DNA of 56,021 bases, taken from a bacterium. GTDB taxonomy: Bacteria > Verrucomicrobiota > Kiritimatiellia > CAIKKV01 > CAITUY01. Positions 33,614-41,256 of the stretch are shown here, piece by piece. Numbering within the stretch: the stretch's first letter is position 1; the number at the start of each line of letters is the position of its first letter. Position numbers and translations under genes: made by a program. The notes under the pieces were generated by a model that had not been told where the DNA came from, made no database searches, and saw only the letters and a program-made list of their open reading frames with translations. The stretch lies in NCBI GenBank assembly GCA_037143175.1, contig JBAWZF010000018.1, forward strand, positions 1 to 56,021, in the 5' to 3' direction.

Positions 33614-34075
33614 TCAACCACCATACCATACCCGCACCCATTTCACACGTTTACCCCATGCCAGGGCTTCGCGATGAGTGGGAAAATATAAATCGATGTG
33701 TTCACCTGTAATGGCCCCGCCCTGATCCTCGACCCGCCCGGCGCCATATCCATCAATGTACATCACCGTACCGAAAGGATAACGACCCGTATCAGCCGCG
33801 ATCGTTCCCCGCCGCGCCTTTATGCCACTGGCCGTCACACCGACCTCTTTGCGCTTCCCCTTCAACGGACCCGACGTATAGACCGGTCGCATCAGCCAAT
33901 TACGACGCCATCCACAACATTCACCACAGGGACAATACCCGGTAGTGAGAATCCGTCGCTCCACAGCACGACTGTCCCTGGGCGGCCGCACAGAGGCACA
34001 CCCTGTCGCCCACAAGGTCAAAAGAATTAAACAAAGAAATGGAACGGCTCTTTTCACGGGCGTCAAGAATAACAT
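33614..34075 (-). CDS. 3D-domain lipoprotein (MltA/RpfB-like domain)
   Basis: A lipoprotein signal peptide ends at the lipobox WATGC (Cys26). The mature part carries a Cys-rich loop (TTGYCPCGECCGW) and a 3D domain. The three aspartates that name the domain are visible in TIAADTGRYPFGT, GRVEDQGGAI and GEHIDLYFPTHREA. 3D domains occur in lytic transglycosylases such as MltA and in cell-wall proteins of the YabE/RpfB group, so a peptidoglycan-cleaving role is likely. It would sit in the outer membrane or periplasm. It follows the flavodiiron gene by 23 bases and may share its transcript. Confidence 0.87.
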   Translation of the reverse strand: MLFLTPVKRAVPFLCLILLTLWATGCASVRPPRDSRAVERRILTTGYCPCGECCGWRRNWLMRPVYTSGPLKGKRKEVGVTASGIKARRGTIAADTGRYPFGTVMYIDGYGAGRVEDQGGAITGEHIDLYFPTHREALAWGKRVKWVRVWYGG

Positions 34076-34158
34076 AAAATAATCATCTCGTGAACCCTCT
34101 TTACCGCCATCTGGTTTTTAGGTAAACTTAAAGCCATTTTCAACGAAAGGACACAACA

Positions 34159-35811
34159 ATGCAGGCATTGAAAAAATCGATTTTCCCCGGCCCGAAAGGC
34201 CCGGTGGTTCTGGTCATCATGGATGGAGTTGGTATTGGGAAATATGAGGAAGGAGATGCGGTCCGCACGGCACTCACCCCGAATCTCGACTGGTTGAAGG
34301 CCAATGCCCTTTACAGCCAGCTCAAAGCACACGGCGTTGCGGTTGGTCTCCCCAGCGACGAGGACATGGGAAACAGCGAAGTGGGGCACAATGCCATCGG
34401 CTGCGGCCGCGTTTTCGCCCAGGGCGCCAGCCTGGTCAGCGACGCCATCAACTCCGGCGCGATGTTCCAGGGCCAGGTTTGGAAAGCCCAAGTCGCCAAT
34501 TGCCTTAACCATCACACCCCGCTTCATTTCATCGGCCTGTTCTCGGATGGTAATGTCCATAGCCACATTGATCATCTCAAGGCCATGCTCACCCAGGCCA
34601 GGGCCGAAGGCGTGAAATGCGCCCGGATTCACATCCTACTGGATGGCCGGGATGTCAGTGAGACCTCTGCCCTGGACTATGTTGATCCCTTCGAACAATT
34701 TCTCGCGGGACTTAACGCAGGCGGTGCCGCTGATTTCCGGATTGCCTCCGGCGGTGGACGCATGAATATCACCATGGATCGCTACAACGCCAACTGGGAT
34801 ATGGTCAAACGCGGTTGGGACACCCATGTACGTGGACTCGGTGCCCAGTATCCCTCGGCACGCACCGCCATCGAGGCACTCCGTAAAGCAACACCCGGAG
34901 TCATTGATCAGGATCTTCCCGCTTTCGTAATCGCCGATAAGGGACAGGCGATCGGCAATATCACGGACAACCACAGCGTCATCTTCTTCAATTTCCGAGG
35001 CGATCGATCCATCGAGATCACCCGCGCATTCGAGGACGACACGGTCACCGAGTTTGATCGTTCCCCACGCCCCAAGGTTCTTTTTGCCGGAATGATGCAA
35101 TATGACGGCGACTTGAAACTCCCGAAAAACTATTTGGTCGAACCCCCGGCGATCGCCGAAACCATGGGCGAATATCTGGCGCATGCTGGCATCAAACAAA
35201 TGGCTATCAGCGAAACTCAGAAGTATGGACACGTCACCTATTTCTTCAACGGTAACCGTTCCGGAAAATTTGACGCCGCCCTGGAGGATTATTACGAGAT
35301 CACCTCCGATATCCTTCCTTTCGAACAACGTCCCTGGATGAAGGGAGCGGAGATTACTGATGCCGTATTGAAGGCCATCGCCGGGAATACCCACCGCTTT
35401 ATCCGGTTGAATTTCCCCAATGGCGATATGGTCGGGCATACCGGTGTCTATCAGGCCACTCAAATCGCCGTGGAAACGGTCGATCTCTGCATCGGGCGCC
35501 TGCTCCCCGCGATCCAGGCGGCAGGCGGCATCCTGGTGATTTCAGCGGATCATGGAAATGCGGATGACATGTATGAGCATGATAAGAAAACCGGCAAGAC
35601 GAAGCTGGAGAACGGCAAAATCAAGGTCAAAACCGCCCACTCACTCAACCCGGTTCCTGTGATTGTCTATGACCCCAGCCAGTGCGCGAAACTTAAATTG
35701 AGCGGCCACAAGGGCCTCGGCATCAGTAGCCTGGCGGCAACCTGCCTGAATCTGCTCGGTTTTGAAGCCCCGGCCAATTACGATCCCAGTGTGATCGAGG
35801 TGGGAAAATAG
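34159..35811 (+). CDS. gpmI: 2,3-bisphosphoglycerate-independent phosphoglycerate mutase
   Basis: GpmI interconverts 3- and 2-phosphoglycerate using two Mn2+ ions. The alkaline-phosphatase-fold motifs are VVLVIMDGVGIG, the phosphorylated Ser in DMGNSEVGHNAIG, FSDGNVHSHIDHLKAML, DGRDVSETSAL and SADHGNADDMYEHD. At 550 residues it is slightly longer than the usual 510, with an insertion near KKTGKTKLENGKIKVKTAHS. It is preceded by GAAAGGA. The stop codon TAG at 35809-35811 directly follows a GGGAAAA heptamer in the frame needed for -1 slippage, and the next ORF (YkgJ type) is in the -1 frame. Confidence 0.96.
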   Translation: MQALKKSIFPGPKGPVVLVIMDGVGIGKYEEGDAVRTALTPNLDWLKANALYSQLKAHGVAVGLPSDEDMGNSEVGHNAIGCGRVFAQGASLVSDAINSGAMFQGQVWKAQVANCLNHHTPLHFIGLFSDGNVHSHIDHLKAMLTQARAEGVKCARIHILLDGRDVSETSALDYVDPFEQFLAGLNAGGAADFRIASGGGRMNITMDRYNANWDMVKRGWDTHVRGLGAQYPSARTAIEALRKATPGVIDQDLPAFVIADKGQAIGNITDNHSVIFFNFRGDRSIEITRAFEDDTVTEFDRSPRPKVLFAGMMQYDGDLKLPKNYLVEPPAIAETMGEYLAHAGIKQMAISETQKYGHVTYFFNGNRSGKFDAALEDYYEITSDILPFEQRPWMKGAEITDAVLKAIAGNTHRFIRLNFPNGDMVGHTGVYQATQIAVETVDLCIGRLLPAIQAAGGILVISADHGNADDMYEHDKKTGKTKLENGKIKVKTAHSLNPVPVIVYDPSQCAKLKLSGHKGLGISSLAATCLNLLGFEAPANYDPSVIEVGK

Positions 35812-35868
35812 TACCGTCATTCCAATGTCTGCGATGCGGAAACTGCTGTCGTCATGACGGAGAGGTAC
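35802..35868 (+). promoter_or_regulatory. Candidate -1 ribosomal frameshift signal at the gpmI stop
   Basis: The heptamer G-GGA-AAA (35802-35808) is in the X-XXY-YYZ phase of the gpmI frame and is followed directly by TAG. Five bases after the heptamer, CCGTCAT (35814-35820) can pair with ATGACGG (35854-35860). GTA (35811-35813) could extend the stem to TAC (35866-35868) across a small bulge. A purine-rich GAGGTGGG (35797-35804) precedes or overlaps the heptamer and could act as an internal Shine-Dalgarno stimulator. All the parts of a bacterial -1 signal are therefore present. Whether slippage occurs cannot be told from sequence. Confidence 0.45.
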
Positions 35869-36137
35869 GTCTTGACGATGGCGAAGCGGAAGCGATTGCG
35901 GCTGAACTGGGTATGGAGGTCGCCTCCTTCACCGAGCAATTCACCCGGCTCAGGGATGACCGCCGGGGCTTGTCGCTAAAGGATTTGCCGGACGGTTCCT
36001 GCATCTTTCTGGAGGGTGCCCTGGCGGCCTGCCATATTCAGGCAGCCAAGCCCCGCCAGTGTCGCGACTTCCCCCTGCAGTGGAAATATCAGGATTTAGA
36101 AGCCATCTGCCCTGCGGCCAAGCCGGCCGCAGGCTAA
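35808..36137 (+). CDS. YkgJ-family cysteine cluster protein without a standard start codon
   Basis: The frame reads IVPSFQCLRCGNCCRHDGEV and later SCIFLEGALAACHIQAAKP, RQCRDFPLQW and EAICPAA. This is the YkgJ family (CxxCxxCC plus distal cysteines), small proteins thought to bind zinc or an Fe-S cluster. The frame is open from 35766 but has no ATG, GTG or TTG before the cysteine cluster. The first ATG, at 35913, would remove CLRCGNCC. Two routes are possible: initiation at AUA (35808), seven bases after GAGG, or a -1 frameshift from gpmI through the GGGAAAA heptamer. Coordinates assume the former. The gene converges on the kinase fusion gene with 14 bases between. Confidence 0.8.
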   Translation: MVPSFQCLRCGNCCRHDGEVRLDDGEAEAIAAELGMEVASFTEQFTRLRDDRRGLSLKDLPDGSCIFLEGALAACHIQAAKPRQCRDFPLQWKYQDLEAICPAAKPAAG

Positions 36138-36151
36138 AGCCCCGAGAGGTA

Positions 36152-38074
36152 TCAGGCGTTTGGGAAATCAATCATGGTTTGCCGGTAAACGTCGGGAAGC
36201 CCGATGTCAAAACGGCGTCCTTTCACGACACAGCCGACGAATCCATCCAGTTTTCGTAATTCATCCAGACACGAAGTAAGTTGGAACTCGCCACGCTCAC
36301 GGATATTATTCCGAATGTTCTCCCCAAGCAGATGAAATATCTGGGGCTTGATGATATAGATGCCGAAAACCGTCAGGAAGGTATCATCGGCCAAGCCATC
36401 CACCTTCAAATTCGCGCGGGCATATTCAGCATCAGGTTTCTCGGCGAACTCGGTGATGCTCAGAATTTCACCTTCCTTCTGCCACATTCCCGTAACGCAG
36501 CCAAAATGTTTTACCTGGTCGGCGGGCATGGCCTTTAGGCCCACCACGCTCATTCCGGTTTTCTCATAAACATCCATCAATTGCCCGGCACAAGAGCGGT
36601 CAATTGCAGAGGCATAAAGATGATCCCCCAGCATGAGCAAAAACGGCTCCTCTTTGACGAAGTCCTTCGCACAATAGACCGCATGCCCGAACCCTTCCTG
36701 GGTATCCTGCGGCAGTAACTTCACACGTCGTCCAATATCCAGAAGGTACTGACTGTACTCCTGATTTTCCCTGGACAACTTATTGAAGTTTTCGATGGGC
36801 GGCGGGGAGTAAAAAAAGTCCTCGAAAACTTCTTTGTCTCGACTTTGCACGATCAGTCCGATCTCCTCAATGCCGGACTGCACGGCTTCCTCAACGATGA
36901 TTTGAATGGCAGGCTTCATTCGTCCCTGTCGATCCATGATGGGAAACAGTTCTTTCTTAAGGGCCTTGGTGGCAGGGAACAACCGGGTTCCAAAACCAGC
37001 GGCAGGTATAACGCACTTACGAAGCCGACGTCCTGCCTGAAGCACAAGTCTGAGCCCGCTCATCTTGAGATCGCGCTCGATGATCTCAATTACCTTCTCC
37101 TGCGTCTCCTGATCCTTGACGATAAACTGAGCAGTGCCATCGCCTTGCGACCCCACTCCTTTGCCTCCCAAAACGAGAGCTTGGAGGGGAGCATAATTAA
37201 GCACTTTGTGGAGAACAGGCGAGGTCAACTGCGAGGGACATGCCGGAATGCAATACTTATCAAATTCGGCTTGAGCCTCCCGCATGAGCTCACCAATAAG
37301 GTTTGCATCACCTTCACGGATCGCCTGGGCGGCACGTTGGGTGAGCGTGGAGCTCACCGGACCCAGGTACTTCTGGACCCCTTTTTGGATCTCATCCTCC
37401 GCGAAAGGGTAACAGTGATTCAAGTGATTCAAAATCTCGCGGGTATCCTTGCCAGCGTGAAGGTCCACAATGACAAAATGAAGATCCTTGGGGGTATTCA
37501 GTTCTGAGACGTCAATCCGATCGCCATCAAAGCTCATCATAATAGGACGGCTGCCATAGGCGCATCCCTGATCCATACGCCCGCAACGGGACGGCGTGGT
37601 AATTTCACCTAAATAAGCGAATTCCATTTCACCGCGAACGGTCATTTTCAAGTCATAGAGCCGGTTAAATGCACGGGCCACCAGCACACAAACTGCCGCA
37701 CTGGAAGACAAGCCTTTTTTAATCGGCAGATCAGTAAGATAGTTATCAAGCTCCAAGCCTCGCACCCGGTAATGCGTCAAAACCTGATAGGCGACCCCTG
37801 CGGCATAACTGAAGAAGCCTCCTTTTTGAGCTTCTACCAGCAAGGCCTCACGATCCATCGGGATCTCATAAGGGCCGAACGGGGTGCCGTCGCTCAGGGT
37901 CGTCTTGAGAATTAACTTATTCGGGTGGGGTTTGACCGTGGCATGCAGGCCCTGGTTGGTGCCCGTGATGATCGTGTAGCCCTTTTCAAGCTCTCCGTTG
38001 ATACGGCGATAACTGCCAGCCCAATCAGAGTGCTCGCCAAAAAGACAAATACGGCCAGGAACAAATAACTTCAT
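36152..38074 (-). CDS. GHMP sugar kinase fused to a UTP-sugar-1-phosphate uridylyltransferase
   Basis: Residues 1 to about 355 form a GHMP kinase with all three motifs: PGRICLFGEHSDWAG (galactokinase-like motif 1), LPIKKGLSSSAAVCVLVAR (ATP loop) and LVLGGKGVGSQGDGTAQF (motif 3). Residues about 360-640 form a GalU-type nucleotidyltransferase: RKCVIPAAGFGTRLFPATKA, LKKELFPIMD, FLLMLGDHLYAS and SITEFAEKP. The joined activities would turn a free sugar into a sugar 1-phosphate and then a UDP-sugar. FKP couples fucokinase and a GDP-fucose enzyme in the opposite domain order. The sugar is unknown (galactose, arabinose or a uronic acid are options). ATG 38074, preceded by AAGGTGGGGG, is preferred over GTG 38089. 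Confidence 0.85.
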   Translation of the reverse strand: MKLFVPGRICLFGEHSDWAGSYRRINGELEKGYTIITGTNQGLHATVKPHPNKLILKTTLSDGTPFGPYEIPMDREALLVEAQKGGFFSYAAGVAYQVLTHYRVRGLELDNYLTDLPIKKGLSSSAAVCVLVARAFNRLYDLKMTVRGEMEFAYLGEITTPSRCGRMDQGCAYGSRPIMMSFDGDRIDVSELNTPKDLHFVIVDLHAGKDTREILNHLNHCYPFAEDEIQKGVQKYLGPVSSTLTQRAAQAIREGDANLIGELMREAQAEFDKYCIPACPSQLTSPVLHKVLNYAPLQALVLGGKGVGSQGDGTAQFIVKDQETQEKVIEIIERDLKMSGLRLVLQAGRRLRKCVIPAAGFGTRLFPATKALKKELFPIMDRQGRMKPAIQIIVEEAVQSGIEEIGLIVQSRDKEVFEDFFYSPPPIENFNKLSRENQEYSQYLLDIGRRVKLLPQDTQEGFGHAVYCAKDFVKEEPFLLMLGDHLYASAIDRSCAGQLMDVYEKTGMSVVGLKAMPADQVKHFGCVTGMWQKEGEILSITEFAEKPDAEYARANLKVDGLADDTFLTVFGIYIIKPQIFHLLGENIRNNIRERGEFQLTSCLDELRKLDGFVGCVVKGRRFDIGLPDVYRQTMIDFPNA

Positions 38075-38262
38075 GAAAATTACCCCCACCTTGAGAATGC
38101 TCTCCCCCTTCTAGAGGATTACGAAGCCGACATACTACTTGGTCATTAGTTTTTTCGCAATTCCGGAACAATCAGAATTCGCAAAGAAATAATTAACCTC
38201 ACAAATAGACTTACAGCCTGTCAACCTTCCGTGAGAAAAGAGCGGCCATTTTACAGGTAAAG

Positions 38263-38730
38263 TTAGATAGAGGGCGATGGATGCTTACGACGGATTGTTT
38301 GAATCACTTCGTCAAGTTCTTGCAAAAAACGGGAGCGGTCATGCACGTTCAGCGGCAGAGGCCCTCCCGTTATCTCGCCAGCATCACGAAGTTCTGACAA
38401 CAGTGCCCGCGTTGCGATGGCCTGCCCGATATTATCTTCCCTGAACGACTTTCCTGTTGACCCCATGACTCGCGCCCCTTTCTTCAGGCAACGACTGGCA
38501 AGAGGAATGTCAGAGGTTATCACAATGTCGTGAGGCTCCGCATGATCGACAATCCAATCATCGGCCGCATCAAATCCATCTCCTACCACCTCAAGTGAAA
38601 GCCATGGCTCGCGAGGAACGCGCATCCAGGAGTTGGCCACCAAGGTCACTTTGAGATGATATCGATGCGCAACACGATATACCTCCTGCTTGACCGGGCA
38701 TGCATCAGCATCGACATAAATATGAAGCAT
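38263..38730 (-). CDS. yaiI: YaiI/YqxD family (DUF188) protein
   Basis: The start HIYVDADACPVKQEVYRVA is the family hallmark. VIVDHAEPHDIVITSDIPLA in slightly varied form (WIVDHAEPHDIVITSDIPLA) and GKSFREDNIG complete the PIN-like acidic site. At 155 residues it is full length. The fold suggests a nuclease, but the cellular role is unknown. It is the last gene of a minus-strand run that includes the ferredoxin-nitroreductase (10 bases upstream) and the PHP phosphatase. The 173 or so bases between this gene and the kinase fusion gene contain no gene I can support. Confidence 0.9.
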   Translation of the reverse strand: MLHIYVDADACPVKQEVYRVAHRYHLKVTLVANSWMRVPREPWLSLEVVGDGFDAADDWIVDHAEPHDIVITSDIPLASRCLKKGARVMGSTGKSFREDNIGQAIATRALLSELRDAGEITGGPLPLNVHDRSRFLQELDEVIQTIRRKHPSPSI

Positions 38731-38740
38731 ATGAAGCCTT

Positions 38741-39559
38741 CTATTCTACTCTTCTGATTACAGCAGCATCATCACGTTGGACGGTACGTACAAAATGGAT
38801 GGCAGGAATCCCGAAAAGCATGGCGTAATAGACATAATCCTCTGGAAGGTTGACCAAAGGCTTCAGTTCGGGTAGCGACTCCATGATGGACTTGAACATC
38901 CCCCACCACACCGTTCCCAGGTCCGTACTCTGTGTCAGGAATTCAAAATATGCCAAAGCCAGCACCACATCCTCGCGGGGACAGGGTGCATCAAGTGGGG
39001 CAGATATAATGAGGGCGTGAGGTGCACCACGGAAAACCCGGTCAGTCCCCTGCTCCAAATAGGCCGATGCCGCAGTATTAAGATATTCCGGGACGCGCCT
39101 AGTCCCACCAGCCGCCGCCAGGGCTTTGTAAATTTGTACTCGAAGTCTCTGCATGACAACCCTGTCATCAATCACGGTAAAGATCAGTTCACGTCGGTTT
39201 ACTCCGGTCGGCACATTTGCAAGAGTGGTCAAAAGTTTTTGGATCAGACCGGGATCCACATTCTTGTCCCGATACCGACGAATACTGCGGCGTCCCCGGA
39301 CAAAACGGTCAACCTGTTCCCAAGATGGAAGACTCCCTGTGGTCAGAGGAATACTCTCCGCCGGGTTCCGGCCTAGAATTGAAAGCGCCGCCGTGGGACA
39401 GATAGCCAGACAGTGTTGGCACTGGTAACAGAGCAGTTCCTGATCCGGCGCGATATCAGGCGCAGCATCACCTTCCTGCCTGATGATGTTGGCAGGGCAG
39501 TCTTGCACGCACAATCCACATCGCGTACACAGTCCGGAATCGACGATGAATTTCAACAT
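38741..39559 (-). CDS. Ferredoxin-nitroreductase fusion protein
   Basis: The N-terminal 60 residues hold two [4Fe-4S] motifs, CTRCGLCVQDCPANII and CYQCQHCLAICPTAAL. A nitroreductase-like FMN domain follows (FVRGRRSIRRYRDKNVDPGL for the FMN phosphate, then LALAYFEFLTQSTDLGTVWW). This architecture is common in strict anaerobes and lets reduced ferredoxin feed a flavin site for nitro groups, quinones or other acceptors. At 272 residues it is complete. The physiological substrate is not known. It lies between the PHP phosphatase (4 bases) and YaiI genes in one transcript. Confidence 0.92.
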   Translation of the reverse strand: MLKFIVDSGLCTRCGLCVQDCPANIIRQEGDAAPDIAPDQELLCYQCQHCLAICPTAALSILGRNPAESIPLTTGSLPSWEQVDRFVRGRRSIRRYRDKNVDPGLIQKLLTTLANVPTGVNRRELIFTVIDDRVVMQRLRVQIYKALAAAGGTRRVPEYLNTAASAYLEQGTDRVFRGAPHALIISAPLDAPCPREDVVLALAYFEFLTQSTDLGTVWWGMFKSIMESLPELKPLVNLPEDYVYYAMLFGIPAIHFVRTVQRDDAAVIRRVE

Positions 39560-39563
39560 ACGA

Positions 39564-40421
39564 TCACCTCTTTATCCGTGTATTTCGTTTCACCACCACT
39601 TGTTGCAGATCCACAAGGGGCACGTTGAAGCGAACAGCCCAGGCGAGTGCCCTGTTCACTTCGCCAGCAATATCTTCCGGACGATGGGCATCAGAATTTA
39701 CCACAGAAGGTGTGCGGCATTCGCCAGCCAGCTGCCAGAAAGGTTCCAAGGGATATCGCCACCGCAGCCCCTGCGGGGTCTCTATACGAGGTTTACGCAG
39801 GCCAAAGGCATTAATTTCCAATGGGACACCCAAGTCTCGTGCCGCCTCAAGAATATCACGGCTCGCAGCAGCCGCCTCGGCATCCCAAATCACGTAAAAA
39901 CCAGCAAACGCATCCGGATGCGCCATAAACAAAAATAAGTTAGCACTCATGCAGTCAATAATGTGCGTAACATAGGCCGCCAACGCCTTTGGATCGTTTC
40001 GCACACTAGGTTCCTCCAAACTAGTCCAGGCATCACGGTATGGAAACCAATGCACCGCGCCGACCAGATAGTCCATGCAGTGTTCCTGCAATAACACCTC
40101 ACGGTAAAATCCACCAAGTTCCCTGCGGAACTCACACTCCAAGCCAGCCCACAGACGAAGACCTGGAAACAGCGGACGCGCCGCCTCAATCTCTGCGCGA
40201 TAGGTAGGCAACTCCGCGATCGCCATACGCACACTGTGCCAGCGGCCATCGGCGAAAGGAGTATGATCTGAGATGCCTAAATCAGTAAGTCCATACACCG
40301 CAGCAACAGCGCAATAATCGGCCACCGTGCCGCTCGCATGCTTGCAGCGGGCCGTATGCGTGTGCCAGTTGGCCGTCCACTCATGTGAGTTTGTAGGGGT
40401 AACGGTTTCAGTAAGAAGCAT
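39564..40421 (-). CDS. PHP-domain phosphatase, histidinol-phosphatase type
   Basis: The PHP metal site is visible: NWHTHTARCKHASG (HxH and later His), GISDHTPF, LECEFRRE, GAVHWFPY, FMAHPDAF and VVNSDAHRPEDI. The overall pattern and 285-residue length match HisK/HisJ-type histidinol phosphatases, which remove phosphate in histidine synthesis. Some proteins of this type act on other sugar or nucleotide phosphates. There are no other his genes in the window to confirm the pathway. It starts the three-gene run with nitroreductase and YaiI. Confidence 0.83.
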   Translation of the reverse strand: MLLTETVTPTNSHEWTANWHTHTARCKHASGTVADYCAVAAVYGLTDLGISDHTPFADGRWHSVRMAIAELPTYRAEIEAARPLFPGLRLWAGLECEFRRELGGFYREVLLQEHCMDYLVGAVHWFPYRDAWTSLEEPSVRNDPKALAAYVTHIIDCMSANLFLFMAHPDAFAGFYVIWDAEAAAASRDILEAARDLGVPLEINAFGLRKPRIETPQGLRWRYPLEPFWQLAGECRTPSVVNSDAHRPEDIAGEVNRALAWAVRFNVPLVDLQQVVVKRNTRIKR

Positions 40422-40467
40422 GTGTCGTATTTAGCACATTAGTTTGACCTCTGCAAATATGAAGAGG

Positions 40468-40509
40468 TCACTGCCCTCTACCCGCTATCTACTGCTCACT
40501 GTTAGTTAC
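40468..40509. repeat. Degenerate 7-bp-period array at the 3' end of the prepilin gene
   Basis: Six heptamers, TCACTGC, CCTCTAC, CCGCTAT, CTACTGC, TCACTGT and TAGTTAC, run into the 3' end of the prepilin gene. The prepilin stop codon (40506-40508, minus strand) lies in the last unit. The array fills most of the 84-bp gap between the prepilin and PHP phosphatase genes. Confidence 0.65.
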
Positions 40510-40946
40510 GGCACAATGACTTGTATGTATTGGCCGCCGTATTTAACGAAGTCACCGAGTGTTTCCATCTCGGCATCATTTCTTGAGGGACCAAACACCC
40601 CAATTCCGCAGGTCATACCCCAATTGTAATCGTAGTCCCAGTAGCCTCCAATAGGCGTGGGCTGCGACCAGTCCGAGCTCTTGAGATAAGGGACAAGTTC
40701 CGGAGGCATGATCTTTTCATTCACATCAGCCGGGTACCCCTTTTTGTCGACAATGTATTGATTGATTGCGGCATCAATAATCCGCAAGTCATTCTTGAAC
40801 GCAGAGTTTTGTGAATTGATCCTCACTTTTTGGAAGCTGGGAATCGCAAGGGCGGCAAGCATACCAATAATGGCGACCACAATCATGATCTCCACGAGTG
40901 TGAATCCAGGGGAATAAGAGTATGGAATCAAACGATGATTTTTCAA
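40506..40946 (-). CDS. Type IV pilin-like / type II secretion pseudopilin
   Basis: The prepilin signature GFTLVEIMIVVAIIGMLAAL lies after a 13-residue leader, with the peptidase cleavage site between Gly and Phe and the conserved Glu at mature position 5. The rest is a small globular domain with a C-terminal GDFVKYGGQYIQVIVP. The only start that keeps the leader is TTG at 40946; the first in-frame ATG lies inside the membrane helix. The type II/IV machinery genes are absent nearby, so it is an orphan. PVC bacteria often carry many such proteins of the DUF1559 or PulG kind; this one is short and PulG-like. Confidence 0.85.
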   Translation of the reverse strand: MKNHRLIPYSYSPGFTLVEIMIVVAIIGMLAALAIPSFQKVRINSQNSAFKNDLRIIDAAINQYIVDKKGYPADVNEKIMPPELVPYLKSSDWSQPTPIGGYWDYDYNWGMTCGIGVFGPSRNDAEMETLGDFVKYGGQYIQVIVP

Positions 40947-41256
40947 TATCTTCCGGCCCTTTCTTTCAAACTTTTCAAAATCGCCATCGAACAGTCACGC
41001 AAACGCAGTTGTTAAGATTTAAACCATTTTTTCTTAGCCCGTCGATCAATATTTTCAAACGCTCAACTAACCCCTTCTCCTTATCAGGATCATCCTGATA
41101 CAGAGATCATGGTTCGCCCGATTGGCCCTTTTATGATTCGGTCTATTGTAACCCCATACACACAGAAAGGGCTCACGCATATGGGCGATATTCCTATAAG
41201 GCGACGATTCCGGATGATCATTCCGGCCTTCCCCGCCTTCAATATCTACACCAGAA
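40947..41256. other. Gene-free stretch between prepilin and rhamnosidase remnant
   Basis: No frame in this 310-bp stretch has codon structure or protein motifs that I can support. It holds the presumed prepilin control region (minus strand), the palindrome at 41082-41100, and probably eroded sequence from the 5' part of the rhamnosidase gene. Confidence 0.5.
41082..41100. repeat. 19-bp palindrome upstream of the rhamnosidase remnant
   Basis: TATCAGGAT and ATCCTGATA flank one central base, a perfect 9+1+9 palindrome. Such a site resembles a dimeric repressor operator. It may have controlled the now broken rhamnosidase gene or the DUF362 gene further down. Confidence 0.4.

Noticed and set aside
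34636-35463. Minus-strand ORF (275 codons) opposite gpmI
   Set aside because: Antisense to conserved GpmI motifs, with no recognisable domain or ribosome-binding site.
36845-37507. Plus-strand ORF (220 codons) opposite the kinase fusion
   Set aside because: Antisense to the GHMP kinase and GalU motifs; no independent evidence.
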